A stretch of 64,000 nucleotides of DNA from V1-33 sp964523105 (GCA_964523105.1 CAZFZN010000005.1:124001-188000); one strand, 5' to 3'; positions 42,501 to 52,622 are shown, counted from the first letter of the stretch. Program-made: numbers and translations. The notes: generated from the letters alone by a model not told the origin.

Positions 42501-43697
42501 TTAGGACTTGATCTTGAGTTCGATGCGCATCTGATCCTGATCGGCGGCGCGGAAGAGGGCTTCCTCGGACGAGATGACGCCGGCCTCGTAGAGGTTCTTC
42601 AGCGACTCATCCATGGTGATCATGCCGAGGTTCTTGCCGGTCTGCATGATGCCGGGAAGCATGAAGGTTTTGCCCTCGCGGATACAGTGGGCGACGGCGG
42701 GCGTGTTGCAGAGAAATTCGAGGGCGAGGCAGCGGCCGTTGCCGTCCTTGCGGGGCACGAGCTGCTGGGAAATGATGCCGCGGAGCGATTCGCTGACCAT
42801 GATGCGAATCTGGTCGCGCTGGTCGGTGGGGAAGACGTCGAGCACGCGGTCGAGCGTGCGCGCCGCGGAGCCCGTGTGGAGCGTGCCGAGTACAAGGTGA
42901 CCGGTTTCCGATGCCGTGATTGCCAGGGAGATGGTCTCCAGGTCGCGCATTTCCCCCACCATGATGATGTCAGGGTCCTCGCGCAAAGCACCGCGCAGAG
43001 CGGCGGCGAAGGAGTCGGTGTGGGTGTGCACTTCGCGCTGATTCACGTGCGCCACCTGACTCTCGAAGGTGTATTCGATGGGATCCTCCAGGGTAATGAT
43101 GTGATCATTACGGTCGCAGTTAATCTCATTGATGAGCGCGGCCAGCGTGGTGCTTTTGCCGCTGCCGACAGAGCCGGTGACGAGCACCAGTCCGTTGTGG
43201 AATTGTGTCAGCGGCTTGAAGGACTTGGGCAGGCCCAGTTCGTCCATCGTCCGCACGCGGGTATTGATGATGCGGAAGACCATATCATAGCCGAGGCGCT
43301 GCTTGACCACGGAGGCACGGTAGCGCCCGCCGGGTGTGGCGTAGGCGAAATCCACGTCGCCGCGCTCCTTGAGGCGCTTGGCTTCCTTCGGGCCGAGAAA
43401 TCCGAACGCGAGCCGCTCCGCATCGGCCGCAGTGATGATGTCGGCATTCGGCCAGATTTCCTGGAGCTGCCCGTAGCGGCGCCAGTGGGGCCGGCTGTTG
43501 GTCGGCAGGTGAATGTCCGAACAGTCGTAGTCCTGACCGAATTTCAGGTAGGCATCCACGTGTTCCAGCGTCGGCACCCTCTCGTGGGACACTTCGACAT
43601 GGCCTGTATGCACTCCCTCATCGTGGTGCTCGTGCTCATGCTCGTACTGGCCGTCGTGTGCGGCTTCGTCGGCATGCTCGTTGTATTCCTCGGTCAT
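42501..43697 (-). CDS. PilT/PilU-type ATPase with His-rich N-terminal extension
   Basis: This is a 398-residue GspE/PilT superfamily protein. I chose ATG 43697 (MTEEYNEHADEAAHDG); an upstream ATG at 43790 adds only a basic leader. After about 45 acidic and His-rich residues (including EHEHEHH, with about 10 histidines) come the PAS-like domain (CSDIHLPTNSRPHW), Walker A VTGSVGSGKST, the Asp box TLEDPIEY, Walker B IIMVGEMRDLETI and the His box TLHTGSA. It is likely the accessory retraction ATPase (PilU role). The His-rich head is unusual for the family and could bind a metal or sense pH. It precedes pilT by 25 bases. Confidence 0.88.
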   Translation of the reverse strand: MTEEYNEHADEAAHDGQYEHEHEHHDEGVHTGHVEVSHERVPTLEHVDAYLKFGQDYDCSDIHLPTNSRPHWRRYGQLQEIWPNADIITAADAERLAFGFLGPKEAKRLKERGDVDFAYATPGGRYRASVVKQRLGYDMVFRIINTRVRTMDELGLPKSFKPLTQFHNGLVLVTGSVGSGKSTTLAALINEINCDRNDHIITLEDPIEYTFESQVAHVNQREVHTHTDSFAAALRGALREDPDIIMVGEMRDLETISLAITASETGHLVLGTLHTGSAARTLDRVLDVFPTDQRDQIRIMVSESLRGIISQQLVPRKDGNGRCLALEFLCNTPAVAHCIREGKTFMLPGIMQTGKNLGMITMDESLKNLYEAGVISSEEALFRAADQDQMRIELKIKS

Positions 43698-44082
43698 GGG
43701 GCTGGGCAGGGATGAAAATCGGGGGGTGCAGCCGGCGCAACCGCCGGAGTTAAAGCGCCGCTTATCAGGTTTTCCCCGGGGGTTTCGCAAGCAATTTCTT
43801 TAGGATGCGGGAGTTCCCTTGCATTCGAGTCCCGGGCCGCTGTTTGTCGGAGGCTCCTGCCTGATGAGGACTGTCGGGGGTCAGCGAGCGCCAGGAGCGG
43901 TTCCATCGGTCCGACCCGCAAGAAGGCGCCCATAAAGTTGCATCGCCATGACATCCCCTGCCTGGGGCCGGGTTTTCGGGACCGGCGTTGGCAGCGTAAG
44001 AATTGCACAAGCTTGGCCAATCCGTGCAGCGTGGAGCCGGCGGATGGAGCGTTGGGTTGACTTGCCACGTCCCATCGCTGCC
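43698..44082. other. Gene-free divergent spacer
   Basis: Between the divergent PilT-type gene and the repeat-built surface protein lie 385 bases without a convincing gene. The + strand frame is open from 43948, but its leader lacks a signal and is basic, so I start the gene at 44083. No clear promoter pair was found. Confidence 0.5.
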
Positions 44083-47000
44083 ATGACCTCTCTCCCCTCG
44101 CTTCCCCGGTTTCTCATTGTCGCATCGGCTGTCGCCGCCGGATGCGCCGCCTCCGGCACCGGCAGCGCGGCGGAGGTTGAGTTCGGAATGCGTCCGGTGA
44201 CAGGCGGCTATTGGAACGCCGAGGTCCGTGTGGAAAACACCACGGCCTCTCCACTGTCACTCGCGCCCGGCATGACGATCCAGGGCAGTGAGGCGGCCGA
44301 CTTCTCCGCCCGGGTGCGGGGCAGCGGGACGGTGCCTCCAGGCGGGCAGTTGGTGATCAGGATTACGTTCAACCCCTCCGCAGCAGGACCGCGTGCCGCG
44401 CAGCTGGCGGTGCCGACTGATAGCGCTGTCATCGGGACGGTGACTTTTCCCCTCTCGGGTGAAGGTGGTGATTACCCGGAGACGGTACTCGACGCGCCGG
44501 GCACGCATCAATGGGGCGGTGCGGCCGCCGGTTCGTTGCGCCTTCAGGCGGGCATACTGGAACTTACCAGCGACCTGACCGTGGAGGGCGATCTCATCCT
44601 TGCCGGCGGCGGAGTGAATTTGAATGGTTTTCGCCTCGCCGCGGGACGGGACATTCGTTTCACCGGCGGCGTGGTGGTCACCGCCGGCGGAGGGACGGAG
44701 TTCAAGGCCGGGGGCCATCTCTATTTGCAGGCAGGCCAATTGGTGGTGAACGGTCCCGGTGTGGAGGTGGCAGGGGACTTCCGCGTGCAAACTGTCAGCG
44801 AACTCTCCGAAGGAAATCTGAGCTTCGGAGTCAGCGGCGGTGTGGTGGCCATGACTACGCCTCCGGCGCATCTGATCGTGAACGGCGATTTTATCACCGA
44901 CAGCGCCGCGAGTCACAACGGCCAGCTCACCGCCGGCACTCTCGAACTGCGCGGCGACTTCCAGCAGTTCTCCAACAACGCGGGCAATGATCCGCAGGCG
45001 CGTGCGAATTTTCACGCCACCGGCACGCACCGCGTTCTGCTCACCGGCACGGCGCTGCAGACGCTGAGCTTCACCAATCCCGGCGGCAACTCTGCTTTTC
45101 AGACGCTGGAAATCGCCACCGGGAGCGCCGTGGAGCACCTGCCAACACTTAACTGCTACACGCTCGTCACCAACGGCCACCCGCTCACCGGCGGGGTCGC
45201 GTTCGGCAGTCTCGACTTCACCCTCACCGAAAATCTCGCGGTCGCCGGGGACATGATGCTCAACGCCAGCGTTCTTCATCTCGGCGGCCGGACGCTCCAG
45301 GTGCAGGGCACCCTGCGCCACGCCGGCGGGCGAGTGGTCGTCGGAAGCGGAAAACTGGAAACCACCGGCGACTACCGGATTCAATCCGCCGCCAATGGAC
45401 CCAGCGGCGGTGTCCTGACAATGACAGACGAGGCGGGCCGCGTCGTCGTGGGCGGCGATTTTATCACCGACAGCGCTTCGAGCCACAATGGCCATCTCAC
45501 CGCCGGCACCCTCGAGCTGCGCGGCGACTTTCAGCAGTTCTCCAACAATGCCGGCAACGATCCTCAGGCACGCGCCAACTTCCACGCCACTGGCACGCAC
45601 CGCGTCCTGCTCACCGGCACCGCGCCGCAGACGTTGTTCTTCACCAATCCCGGCGGCAACTCTGCTTTTCAATGGCTGGAAATCGCCACCGGGAGCGCCG
45701 TGGAGCACCTGCCAACACTTAACTGCTACACGCTCGTCACCAACGGCCACCCGCTCACCGGCGGGGTCGCGTTCGGCAGTCTCGACTTCACCCTCACCGA
45801 AAATCTCGCGGTCGCCGGGGACATGATGCTCAACGCCAGCGTTCTTCATCTCGGCGGCCGGACGCTCCAGGTGCAGGGCACCCTGCGCCACGCCGGCGGG
45901 CGAGTGGTCGTCGGAAGCGGAAAACTGGAAACCACCGGCGACTACCGGATTCAATCCGCCGCCAATGGACCCAGCGGCGGTGTCCTGACAATGACAGACG
46001 AGGCGGGCCGCGTCGTCGTGGGCGGCGATTTTATCACCGACAGCGCTTCGAGCCACAATGGCCATCTCACCGCCGGCACCCTCGAGCTGCGCGGCGACTT
46101 TCAGCAGTTCTCCAACAATGCCGGCAACGATCCGCAGGCACGCGCCAACTTTCACGCCACCGGCACGCACCGCGTTCTGCTCACCGGCACCGCGCTGCAG
46201 ACGCTGAGCTTCACCAATCCCGGCGGCAACTCTGCTTTTCAGACGCTGGAAATCGCCACCGGGAGCGCCGTGGAGCACCTGCCAACACTTAACTGCTACA
46301 CGCTCGTCACCAACGGCCACCCGCTCACCGGCGGGGTCGCGTTCGGCAGTCTCGACTTCACCCTCACCGAAAATCTCGCGGTCGCCGGGGACATGATGCT
46401 CAACGCCAGCGTTCTTCATCTCGGCGGCCGGACGCTCCAGGTGCAGGGCACCCTGCGCCACGCCGGCGGGCGAGTGGTCGTCGGAAGCGGAAAACTGGAA
46501 ACCACCGGCGACTACCGGATTCAATCCGCCGCCAATGGACCCAGCGGCGGTGTCCTGACAATGACAGACGAGGCGGGCCGCGTCGTCGTGGGCGGCGATT
46601 TTATCACCGACAGCGCTTCGAGCCACAATGGCCATCTCACCGCCGGCACCCTCGAGCTGCGCGGCGACTTTCAGCAGTTCTCCAACAATGCCGGCAACGA
46701 TCCTCAGGCACGGTCCAATTTCTACACCACCGCCACGCACCGTGTAATCCTCACCGGCGGCGGGGACCAGCACGTCGCCTTTGTCAATCCAGACAGCAGC
46801 AGGTTCACCGTTCTGGAACTGCTGAGCAACCCGGCGGCCACGGTCACCTTCGACACCCGCACCGTGGTCACCACGCTCTTCGACCACCACCTGCGGAATT
46901 TCGTCATCGCACCCGGCGCGCCGGCGACGGATTTTCCCGACTCCGACGGCGACGGCCTGCGCGATCCGCAGGAGGCGTTTCCGGCCGGTGATGGCGACAA

Positions 47001-47439
47001 CAACAACGTGCCGGACTGGGCGACCGCACAGAGTTACCGCTACGAAGACTGGGCCGCACTTTTCTTCTGGCAGGGCGATCCAAACCTCGCGCAAATCTCC
47101 GCACCGGATGCCGACCCGGATGCCGACGGTGTGCCCAATGCGCTCGAATACGTCATGGCGTCCATCCCCACCCGCGGAGGACCTCCACGATACACCCTGA
47201 GCCTCTCGACCGTGGCCGGCCAGCCGCGCCTGACCCTGACATGGCCGCGGGTCAAAGTCAGCACCGGCTCCGTGGCTTCGACTGCTGTCACCGGCGGCAC
47301 CCTGCAGGCCGGATCGTGGACACCGGTCAATTCGGAGGTGATTTCGGATGACGGCCAGGTCGAGATGCTGCGCGCCATCGACACCGCTCCCGTCGTCGCC
47401 GGGGGCAGGCATTTCATGGCCCTGCGCGGCGCAAAGTGA
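44083..47439 (+). CDS. Secreted repeat-built surface protein (1118 aa)
   Basis: ATG 44083 starts a signal peptide (MTSLPSLPRFLIVASAVAAGCA, possibly lipidated). A choice-of-anchor/ASPM-SPD-2-like beta domain follows (VENTTASPLSLAPG...FTITFNPSAAGPR-type). The core is made of 190-residue units with VVVGGDFITDSASSHNG, LELRGDFQQFSNNAG and THRVLLTG. Three full units and the start of a fourth are present, and most of the copies are identical at DNA level. A short acidic calcium-type repeat (DSDGDGLRDPQEAFPAGDGDN) and a C-terminal beta region follow. It looks like an extracellular beta-solenoid or adhesin. The next secreted gene starts 32 bases after it, so an operon is likely. Confidence 0.82.
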   Translation: MTSLPSLPRFLIVASAVAAGCAASGTGSAAEVEFGMRPVTGGYWNAEVRVENTTASPLSLAPGMTIQGSEAADFSARVRGSGTVPPGGQLVIRITFNPSAAGPRAAQLAVPTDSAVIGTVTFPLSGEGGDYPETVLDAPGTHQWGGAAAGSLRLQAGILELTSDLTVEGDLILAGGGVNLNGFRLAAGRDIRFTGGVVVTAGGGTEFKAGGHLYLQAGQLVVNGPGVEVAGDFRVQTVSELSEGNLSFGVSGGVVAMTTPPAHLIVNGDFITDSAASHNGQLTAGTLELRGDFQQFSNNAGNDPQARANFHATGTHRVLLTGTALQTLSFTNPGGNSAFQTLEIATGSAVEHLPTLNCYTLVTNGHPLTGGVAFGSLDFTLTENLAVAGDMMLNASVLHLGGRTLQVQGTLRHAGGRVVVGSGKLETTGDYRIQSAANGPSGGVLTMTDEAGRVVVGGDFITDSASSHNGHLTAGTLELRGDFQQFSNNAGNDPQARANFHATGTHRVLLTGTAPQTLFFTNPGGNSAFQWLEIATGSAVEHLPTLNCYTLVTNGHPLTGGVAFGSLDFTLTENLAVAGDMMLNASVLHLGGRTLQVQGTLRHAGGRVVVGSGKLETTGDYRIQSAANGPSGGVLTMTDEAGRVVVGGDFITDSASSHNGHLTAGTLELRGDFQQFSNNAGNDPQARANFHATGTHRVLLTGTALQTLSFTNPGGNSAFQTLEIATGSAVEHLPTLNCYTLVTNGHPLTGGVAFGSLDFTLTENLAVAGDMMLNASVLHLGGRTLQVQGTLRHAGGRVVVGSGKLETTGDYRIQSAANGPSGGVLTMTDEAGRVVVGGDFITDSASSHNGHLTAGTLELRGDFQQFSNNAGNDPQARSNFYTTATHRVILTGGGDQHVAFVNPDSSRFTVLELLSNPAATVTFDTRTVVTTLFDHHLRNFVIAPGAPATDFPDSDGDGLRDPQEAFPAGDGDNNNVPDWATAQSYRYEDWAALFFWQGDPNLAQISAPDADPDADGVPNALEYVMASIPTRGGPPRYTLSLSTVAGQPRLTLTWPRVKVSTGSVASTAVTGGTLQAGSWTPVNSEVISDDGQVEMLRAIDTAPVVAGGRHFMALRGAK
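44881..46800. repeat. 570-bp tandem repeat array inside the surface-protein gene
   Basis: Unit starts (GGCGATTTTATCACCGACAG) are near 44884, 45454, 46024 and 46594, exactly 570 bases apart (190 codons). Long blocks of neighbouring units are identical at DNA level; the fourth unit diverges after about 46710. Base-perfect copies imply recent duplication or ongoing gene conversion. Confidence 0.93.
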
Positions 47440-47471
47440 GGACACCGGCACCTTCAATTTCAGATCCGTCC

Positions 47472-49799
47472 ATGAATCCGACTCCCGCCCTCATCGCCAG
47501 CCTGACAATCACTCCCATGATTCTGCCGGCCGTCGCAGAGACTCCATTGTGGCACTTTGAATTTGTGAACGGGAGGCCGGTGAAACTCGTGTGGCAGACT
47601 GAGCCTGGCAAATCCTACAACCTGCGGGAATCCGGCGGCCTGCAGCAGTGGGCACAGGTCCCGGGTTTTCCAAAACTTGCCGGCGGAACACAAATGGAAC
47701 ACGCCTTCACGCCGGCGGAGCGGGGATTCTTTGACATCAGCACGGTCAACGCCGGCGGCGGCTGGCAACGTGCCTCCGTCCCGCCGCTGGAGGCCGGCGC
47801 GTATTTCGAATTCACCTGCATCGAAGCGCTGGGAACCACTCACCTTTGGGCCGCCGGAAGTGTAAAGCCCGGTTCGGACGCCGCGGTCGTGCGCTCCGCC
47901 GACGGTGGTCAGACATGGGCTCTCGCCCACCGGGCGGCGGGTTCCGGGTTCTTTGGCGAACTGCAGATGGTGACGCCCCTGAACGGTTATGCCGCGGGCA
48001 GCGGGTTGTTGCGCACTTTCGACGGAGGCACAACATGGCAGCCGGACGAGGGAAACCAGCCCGATCCTCCGGGCACACTGCATCCGGTAGGGCCGGTTCA
48101 GTATGTTTACGGCATGGCGGTGGTGGATGCGGAACATGTGTGGACCGGTGGCTGGGACGGTGCCGGAGCCGGAGTCATCTATCACCGCGTGCCAGGTCGT
48201 CCGCAGCCCGATCCCCTCAATCCCAATCCCAATACGCCATGGTGGCTGGAGTGGGGAGGCAGTAATCGCGCCATCTACGGGATGGGTGCCGCGAACTCAC
48301 TCGTGGCGTGGGCGGTCGGATTCGCCGGCATCATCTGGAAAACGGAAGACGGCCAAAACTGGGGGCCGCAAACATCGAACACCGGCGTCGCTCTGCAGGA
48401 TGTGACGGCCATCGATGCCTCCACCGCATGGGCCGTCGGCGACGGCGGCACGATTCTGAAAACGGCGGACGGCGGCGCAACATGGACACCACAGACTTCC
48501 GGCACCGGCTTGAATCTTCACCGCATTGCCGCCGTGGACAGCGATACGGCATGGACGGTGGGCGACGGCGGCGTGATCCTTTATACGAACAACGGCGGCA
48601 CGACATGGACGCGCCAGTTCTCAGGCACGGCGGAGCCGCTGTTCGGCGTGGCCGCCGTCAACGCCACCACGGCATGGGCCGCCGGCTCCGGCGGCGCGCT
48701 GCTGCGAACGAACGACGCCGGTGCCGGAGCATGGCCCGCCCCGGTCATCACCGCGGCCACCCCCGCGGTGGTCGGAGTGGAGAGCAATCCGGCCATGACG
48801 GTCACCCTGACAGGCAGTGGATTCCGGGGCGGCGACCTCCGTGTATTCTTTGGAGAAACGCCCGCGGAGACACTGACATGGATCAGCGAAACCACAGTCC
48901 GGGCGGCGTTTGCTTCACCTGTTATGGGCACGCTGGACATCACCGTGCGCAATGAGGACGGCCAGCAGGCGACTCTCCCGCGCGCGGTGACGGCTCTGCC
49001 CCCGCCGGTCGTCACCGGCTTCAGTCCGCTCCATGCACCGGCCGCCGGCGGCTATCAGATCACCGTCAGCGGCTATCAATTGCAAAGCGTCAGCCGGGCG
49101 GTGTTTTACGGCCCTGGAATTGAAGAGTCCCTGCCTGTCACCGTCATGGACTCCGCCCGGGTGCTCATCACGGTCCCGGCATCGGCATCCAGAGAAACGG
49201 CCGCGGGTAGCATCGTGCTTGAGACCGCGGAGAACCAAAGCAGCGCGGCGGGGGATTTTCAGTTCACTCCGGCAGGAGGCCCGTCATTCGCCGTCAGTTC
49301 GTTCACGCCTAACACGGCGGCGGCTTTCACGGTATTCACTTTCACCGTGGACGGCGCCGGTTTCACTCCGGAGACCACCGTCGAGCTTTGCGACCGCAAC
49401 GTCATCATCACCAGCCGCAGTGCGACACGCCTGACAGGACAGGCGTTTGGAGATTCCGCCGGCCGGTGCCGCGTCGTGGTGGCGAATAGCGGCACGGACT
49501 TCGTCTTCATCAATGATGCCTTCCTTCTGACGCGCAGTCCCCTGCCCGTCATCAACAGTCTGTCGGCGGCCGCCGGGCCCGGCTCCGGCGGTGTCAGCGT
49601 CACCATCACCGGCACGGGATTCGAGGACGGGGACACCGTTACCTTTGACGGCTACCCCGCCGCGATCACATCCCGATCGGCCACTTCACTCACCGTCACC
49701 ACTCCGCCACACCCGGCGGGCACCGTGAGCGTTTTTGTTATGACTCCGGACCTCGAACGCTCCGCGGCCGTGCGAAACCTCGCCTACAGCTTTCAGTAA
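47472..49799 (+). CDS. Secreted beta-propeller (Ycf48/BNR-like) plus IPT/TIG protein (775 aa)
   Basis: ATG 47472 gives a hydrophobic N-terminus (ALIASLTITPMILPAVA). Residues about 120-430 are propeller blades of the photosynthesis-assembly-factor/BNR kind: GGTWxP-type turns repeat as DGGQTWALA, DGGTTWQPDEG, DGGATWTPQTSG and NGGTTWTRQFSG, with AWAVGDGGTILKT between them. From about 435 on there are four IPT/TIG Ig-like domains (for example VTLTGSGFRGGDLRVFFGETPA and VTITGTGFEDGDTVTFDGYPA). It is likely an extracellular binding protein. It follows the repeat-built surface gene by 32 bases and ends 62 bases before the glycoside hydrolase gene. Confidence 0.82.
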   Translation: MNPTPALIASLTITPMILPAVAETPLWHFEFVNGRPVKLVWQTEPGKSYNLRESGGLQQWAQVPGFPKLAGGTQMEHAFTPAERGFFDISTVNAGGGWQRASVPPLEAGAYFEFTCIEALGTTHLWAAGSVKPGSDAAVVRSADGGQTWALAHRAAGSGFFGELQMVTPLNGYAAGSGLLRTFDGGTTWQPDEGNQPDPPGTLHPVGPVQYVYGMAVVDAEHVWTGGWDGAGAGVIYHRVPGRPQPDPLNPNPNTPWWLEWGGSNRAIYGMGAANSLVAWAVGFAGIIWKTEDGQNWGPQTSNTGVALQDVTAIDASTAWAVGDGGTILKTADGGATWTPQTSGTGLNLHRIAAVDSDTAWTVGDGGVILYTNNGGTTWTRQFSGTAEPLFGVAAVNATTAWAAGSGGALLRTNDAGAGAWPAPVITAATPAVVGVESNPAMTVTLTGSGFRGGDLRVFFGETPAETLTWISETTVRAAFASPVMGTLDITVRNEDGQQATLPRAVTALPPPVVTGFSPLHAPAAGGYQITVSGYQLQSVSRAVFYGPGIEESLPVTVMDSARVLITVPASASRETAAGSIVLETAENQSSAAGDFQFTPAGGPSFAVSSFTPNTAAAFTVFTFTVDGAGFTPETTVELCDRNVIITSRSATRLTGQAFGDSAGRCRVVVANSGTDFVFINDAFLLTRSPLPVINSLSAAAGPGSGGVSVTITGTGFEDGDTVTFDGYPAAITSRSATSLTVTTPPHPAGTVSVFVMTPDLERSAAVRNLAYSFQ

Positions 49800-49861
49800 G
49801 GCTGCGTGCCGCGCCGCGATTCCGGCGTTGCCGTTGGCCGCGCCGCGCCCTCACTGCGGAC

Positions 49862-52510
49862 ATGCGACTGCTTCCCGTTCTCTGGCTTTTCCCTCTCGTT
49901 TCGCTCCATGGCGCCACGCTGTGGGTCGAAGGCGAATCCCCTGCGGCCGGCACCATGCACCGCCATTCGTGGTTCGATTCTGTGAAGAAGGACCTCCTCA
50001 GCGGCGGCGACTGGATCAGCAATTTCTCCAAACAGGAGGCCACCGCCGAATATAAAGTGAAGGCCGAAGAAGCCGGCACATACATGCTCTGGCTGCGCGC
50101 GAATCCCGTGGCGACAAAACTTTCCTGGTCGCTGGACGGCGGCGACTGGCAGGCCGTGGATTTCAAAGGCGACGTGCGCGGGCAGCAGAACATCGCCTCG
50201 GACGGCAAGCCGGACCTGCGCTTCATCGCGTGGGTCAAAGCCGGCAACGTGAAACTCACCGCCGCGGAGCACACGCTGAAATTCAAAATGCACGGCACGC
50301 AGGACAATCACGGCGGGCTCGACTGCTTTCTCCTGACCAACGACGGCTTCGTCCCCAACGGCCTGCTCAAGCCCGGGCCGCAAAAGCCCGCGGCGCCGGA
50401 CGAATGGTTCCCGCTCATCGCCGACGAAGACACGTTCTCGCCGGAATCAGTCATCGACATGAGCGCCCTCATCGAAGCGCCCGCCGGCAAACACGGCCCG
50501 GTCATTGCGAAAGGCGGCGATCTCGTCTTCGCCGGCAAGCCTGACCAGCCGGTGAAGTTCTGGGGCTGCGGCGCGAATCTCCAGCAGGACAAATACAGCC
50601 GCGCGCAGCAGAGTCAGCGCATTCGCTATCTGAAAAAGTTCGGCAACAACGCCGTGCGCGAGCATCCGCTCTTTGACGAGATCAGCCGCGACGGCAAAGT
50701 GGACCCGAAACGCCTCGATGCCTACGACTGGTGGTTCGCGGAGCTGAAGAAAGCCGGCCTCTACACGCAGTGGAGTGTGTTCTATCACTTCCCCATCTCC
50801 GAGGCCGACGGCTACGATCCGGAACTCTTCGCCGAACTGGAGCCGATGGGAAACAAGGGCCTGCGCGACACTTACGGACTCATCAGCATGTCGCCGAAGC
50901 TGTGGGAGATTCGCACCAAAGTCCTCATCGAACTGCTGAACCACAAAAACCCCTACACCGGCCTGCGCTATGCCGACGACCCCGCCCTGATGTGCGTGGA
51001 GTTCCAAAACGAAGACAGCATCTTCTTCTGGAATCCGCTCGGCGATCTCTCGCAGCCGAACCCGAAGAAGTGGAAAGCCCACGCGAAGAAGCTCCGCGGC
51101 ATGTTCGCCGCGTGGGCACAGAGGAAATATCCTGACGCCGCCGCTTTGACCAAAGCCTGGGGCAAGCTCGACGCCGCCGACAAATGGGGAGAGGAACTCC
51201 AACTCATGGGCCCGTGGGAAATGGACACGTCAGGCATCCGCGGGCGCTTCGCCGGCAATACCGCGCGCGCCGCCGACACGATTCGCTTTCTCACGGAAAT
51301 GCAGATGGAGAATTACAAGGCGTGCGAGAAGGCCGTGCGCGCCACCGGCTTCAAAGCCCAGACCGTCACCACCAACTGGCTCGGCGGCAGCGCACTGCTC
51401 GATCAGGCGAACATCTACACCGACACCGTGAGCAGCATGATTGACCGCCACAATTACGCCGGCGGCGGCGCGGGCGGGCACGGCATCGCCGAGGGGCAGA
51501 TCTATGCGGACTCGCACCTGGGCAAGCCCGGCGCCTATCTCTTCAGCATCGGCCTCAAGCAGGTGGAGGATAAACCGTTCTCCATGAGCGAATGGACCAT
51601 GTGCCCGCCGAACCAGTGGAAGCTGGAAGCCGCGCCCATCATGGCCTTTTACGGCATGGGCCTCCAGGGCTGGGATGCGTCGTTCCACTTCGCGCAGGAC
51701 GGCACCCGCCTCGGCGACGGCTGGCCGCGCATGAGCAGCTATTGCACCGACACCCCGCATTACATGGGCCAGTGGCCCGCGCTGGCGTTCGCATTGTACA
51801 AAGGGCACATCAAGCAGGGCCTGCCCTTCGCCGCCCGCCGCACGACACCGGATGCGGTGATGTCAGGCAAGCCCGCGTGGCTCCAGGACTATTATAATGG
51901 CAACGACCTTGTCAAAGTCCCTGGCGGCCTGTCAGAGAAAGCCTTCGCCGCCGGCCGCGTGACAGTCGGCTTCAATGGCGGTAAGAGCATCATGCCGGAT
52001 GCGAAGGAGTTTCCAGAGAATGACTTCGGTGGAATTTTCACTGAAGAGCGGAGCCTCGATAAAGGACTGTTTTGGGACTACGCCGGAAAAGTTGTCCACA
52101 TCAACTCACCAAAGACGCAGGCGCTCGTGGGATTTGTCGGTGGCAGCAGTGTTGGAGTTCGCGACGCTGAGATGCGCTTCGAAACCGATTTCGTCAGCAT
52201 CATCTTCACCCCGCTCGACGATGAGCCGATCGAACTATCAAAGCGCATCCTGATCACCGCGCTGGCCCGCGACAAACAGACCGGCGCCAAATACAGTGAA
52301 GACGGCACCAAACTCCTCGCCGTCGGCACCGCGCCGCTGCTGCTGGAGCCCGTGCAGGCCAGCATTAAACTCACCGGCGCGCCGCCCGTTTCCGTCCGCC
52401 CGCTCGATCACTACGGCGTGCCGAAAAAAGAAACCATCCCCGTAGAGAAAGACGGCACGTTCAAAATCGACGGCCGCTACCGCGCTTACTACTACGAAGT
52501 GAAACGGTGA
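49862..52510 (+). CDS. Exported glycoside hydrolase, clan GH-A-like (882 aa)
   Basis: The signal peptide MRLLPVLWLFPLVSLHGA is followed by a carbohydrate-binding-like beta domain (about 20-150; VEGESPAAGTMHRHSWFDS, the pattern of CBM-type 'LWVEGE' modules). A TIM-barrel-like region follows (about 190-690): KFWGCGANLQQ, LKKFGNNAVREH, CVEFQNEDSIFFW with a candidate acid/base Glu after Asn, and FSMSEWTMCPPN with a candidate nucleophile Glu. A C-terminal beta domain ends the protein. The N-E and later S-E positions suit clan GH-A retaining enzymes. The sugar substrate is not determinable from sequence. Genes before it encode surface proteins, which suggests a polymer-attack locus. Confidence 0.78.
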   Translation: MRLLPVLWLFPLVSLHGATLWVEGESPAAGTMHRHSWFDSVKKDLLSGGDWISNFSKQEATAEYKVKAEEAGTYMLWLRANPVATKLSWSLDGGDWQAVDFKGDVRGQQNIASDGKPDLRFIAWVKAGNVKLTAAEHTLKFKMHGTQDNHGGLDCFLLTNDGFVPNGLLKPGPQKPAAPDEWFPLIADEDTFSPESVIDMSALIEAPAGKHGPVIAKGGDLVFAGKPDQPVKFWGCGANLQQDKYSRAQQSQRIRYLKKFGNNAVREHPLFDEISRDGKVDPKRLDAYDWWFAELKKAGLYTQWSVFYHFPISEADGYDPELFAELEPMGNKGLRDTYGLISMSPKLWEIRTKVLIELLNHKNPYTGLRYADDPALMCVEFQNEDSIFFWNPLGDLSQPNPKKWKAHAKKLRGMFAAWAQRKYPDAAALTKAWGKLDAADKWGEELQLMGPWEMDTSGIRGRFAGNTARAADTIRFLTEMQMENYKACEKAVRATGFKAQTVTTNWLGGSALLDQANIYTDTVSSMIDRHNYAGGGAGGHGIAEGQIYADSHLGKPGAYLFSIGLKQVEDKPFSMSEWTMCPPNQWKLEAAPIMAFYGMGLQGWDASFHFAQDGTRLGDGWPRMSSYCTDTPHYMGQWPALAFALYKGHIKQGLPFAARRTTPDAVMSGKPAWLQDYYNGNDLVKVPGGLSEKAFAAGRVTVGFNGGKSIMPDAKEFPENDFGGIFTEERSLDKGLFWDYAGKVVHINSPKTQALVGFVGGSSVGVRDAEMRFETDFVSIIFTPLDDEPIELSKRILITALARDKQTGAKYSEDGTKLLAVGTAPLLLEPVQASIKLTGAPPVSVRPLDHYGVPKKETIPVEKDGTFKIDGRYRAYYYEVKR

Positions 52511-52533
52511 CCGGTTTGCCCGTGGCATGCCGC

Positions 52534-52573
52534 GTGGCGGGGACCTGCGCACGCGGACCAGAGGTCCAAGCCA
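52534..52573. repeat. Palindromic repeat, GGACCTCCGGTCC family (copy 2)
   Basis: TGGCGGGGACCT at 52535-52546 pairs with AGGTCCAAGCCA at 52562-52573 (10 of 12). It begins with the same GTGGCGGGGACCT as copy 1 at 18939. Confidence 0.6.
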
Positions 52574-52622
52574 ATTTTCACATCCGCGTCACGCGCCAGC
52601 GGGCGAAGCGACTGCCGGTTAT

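Noticed and set aside
44881..46800. 570-bp repeats considered as an insertion sequence array
   Set aside because: They encode in-frame structural repeats of one protein, with no terminal inverted repeats or transposase.
44257..47457. A 1066-residue frame on the minus strand across the surface-protein gene
   Set aside because: It has no signal or domain and simply mirrors the repeats of the + strand gene, which has a signal peptide and a sensible domain order.
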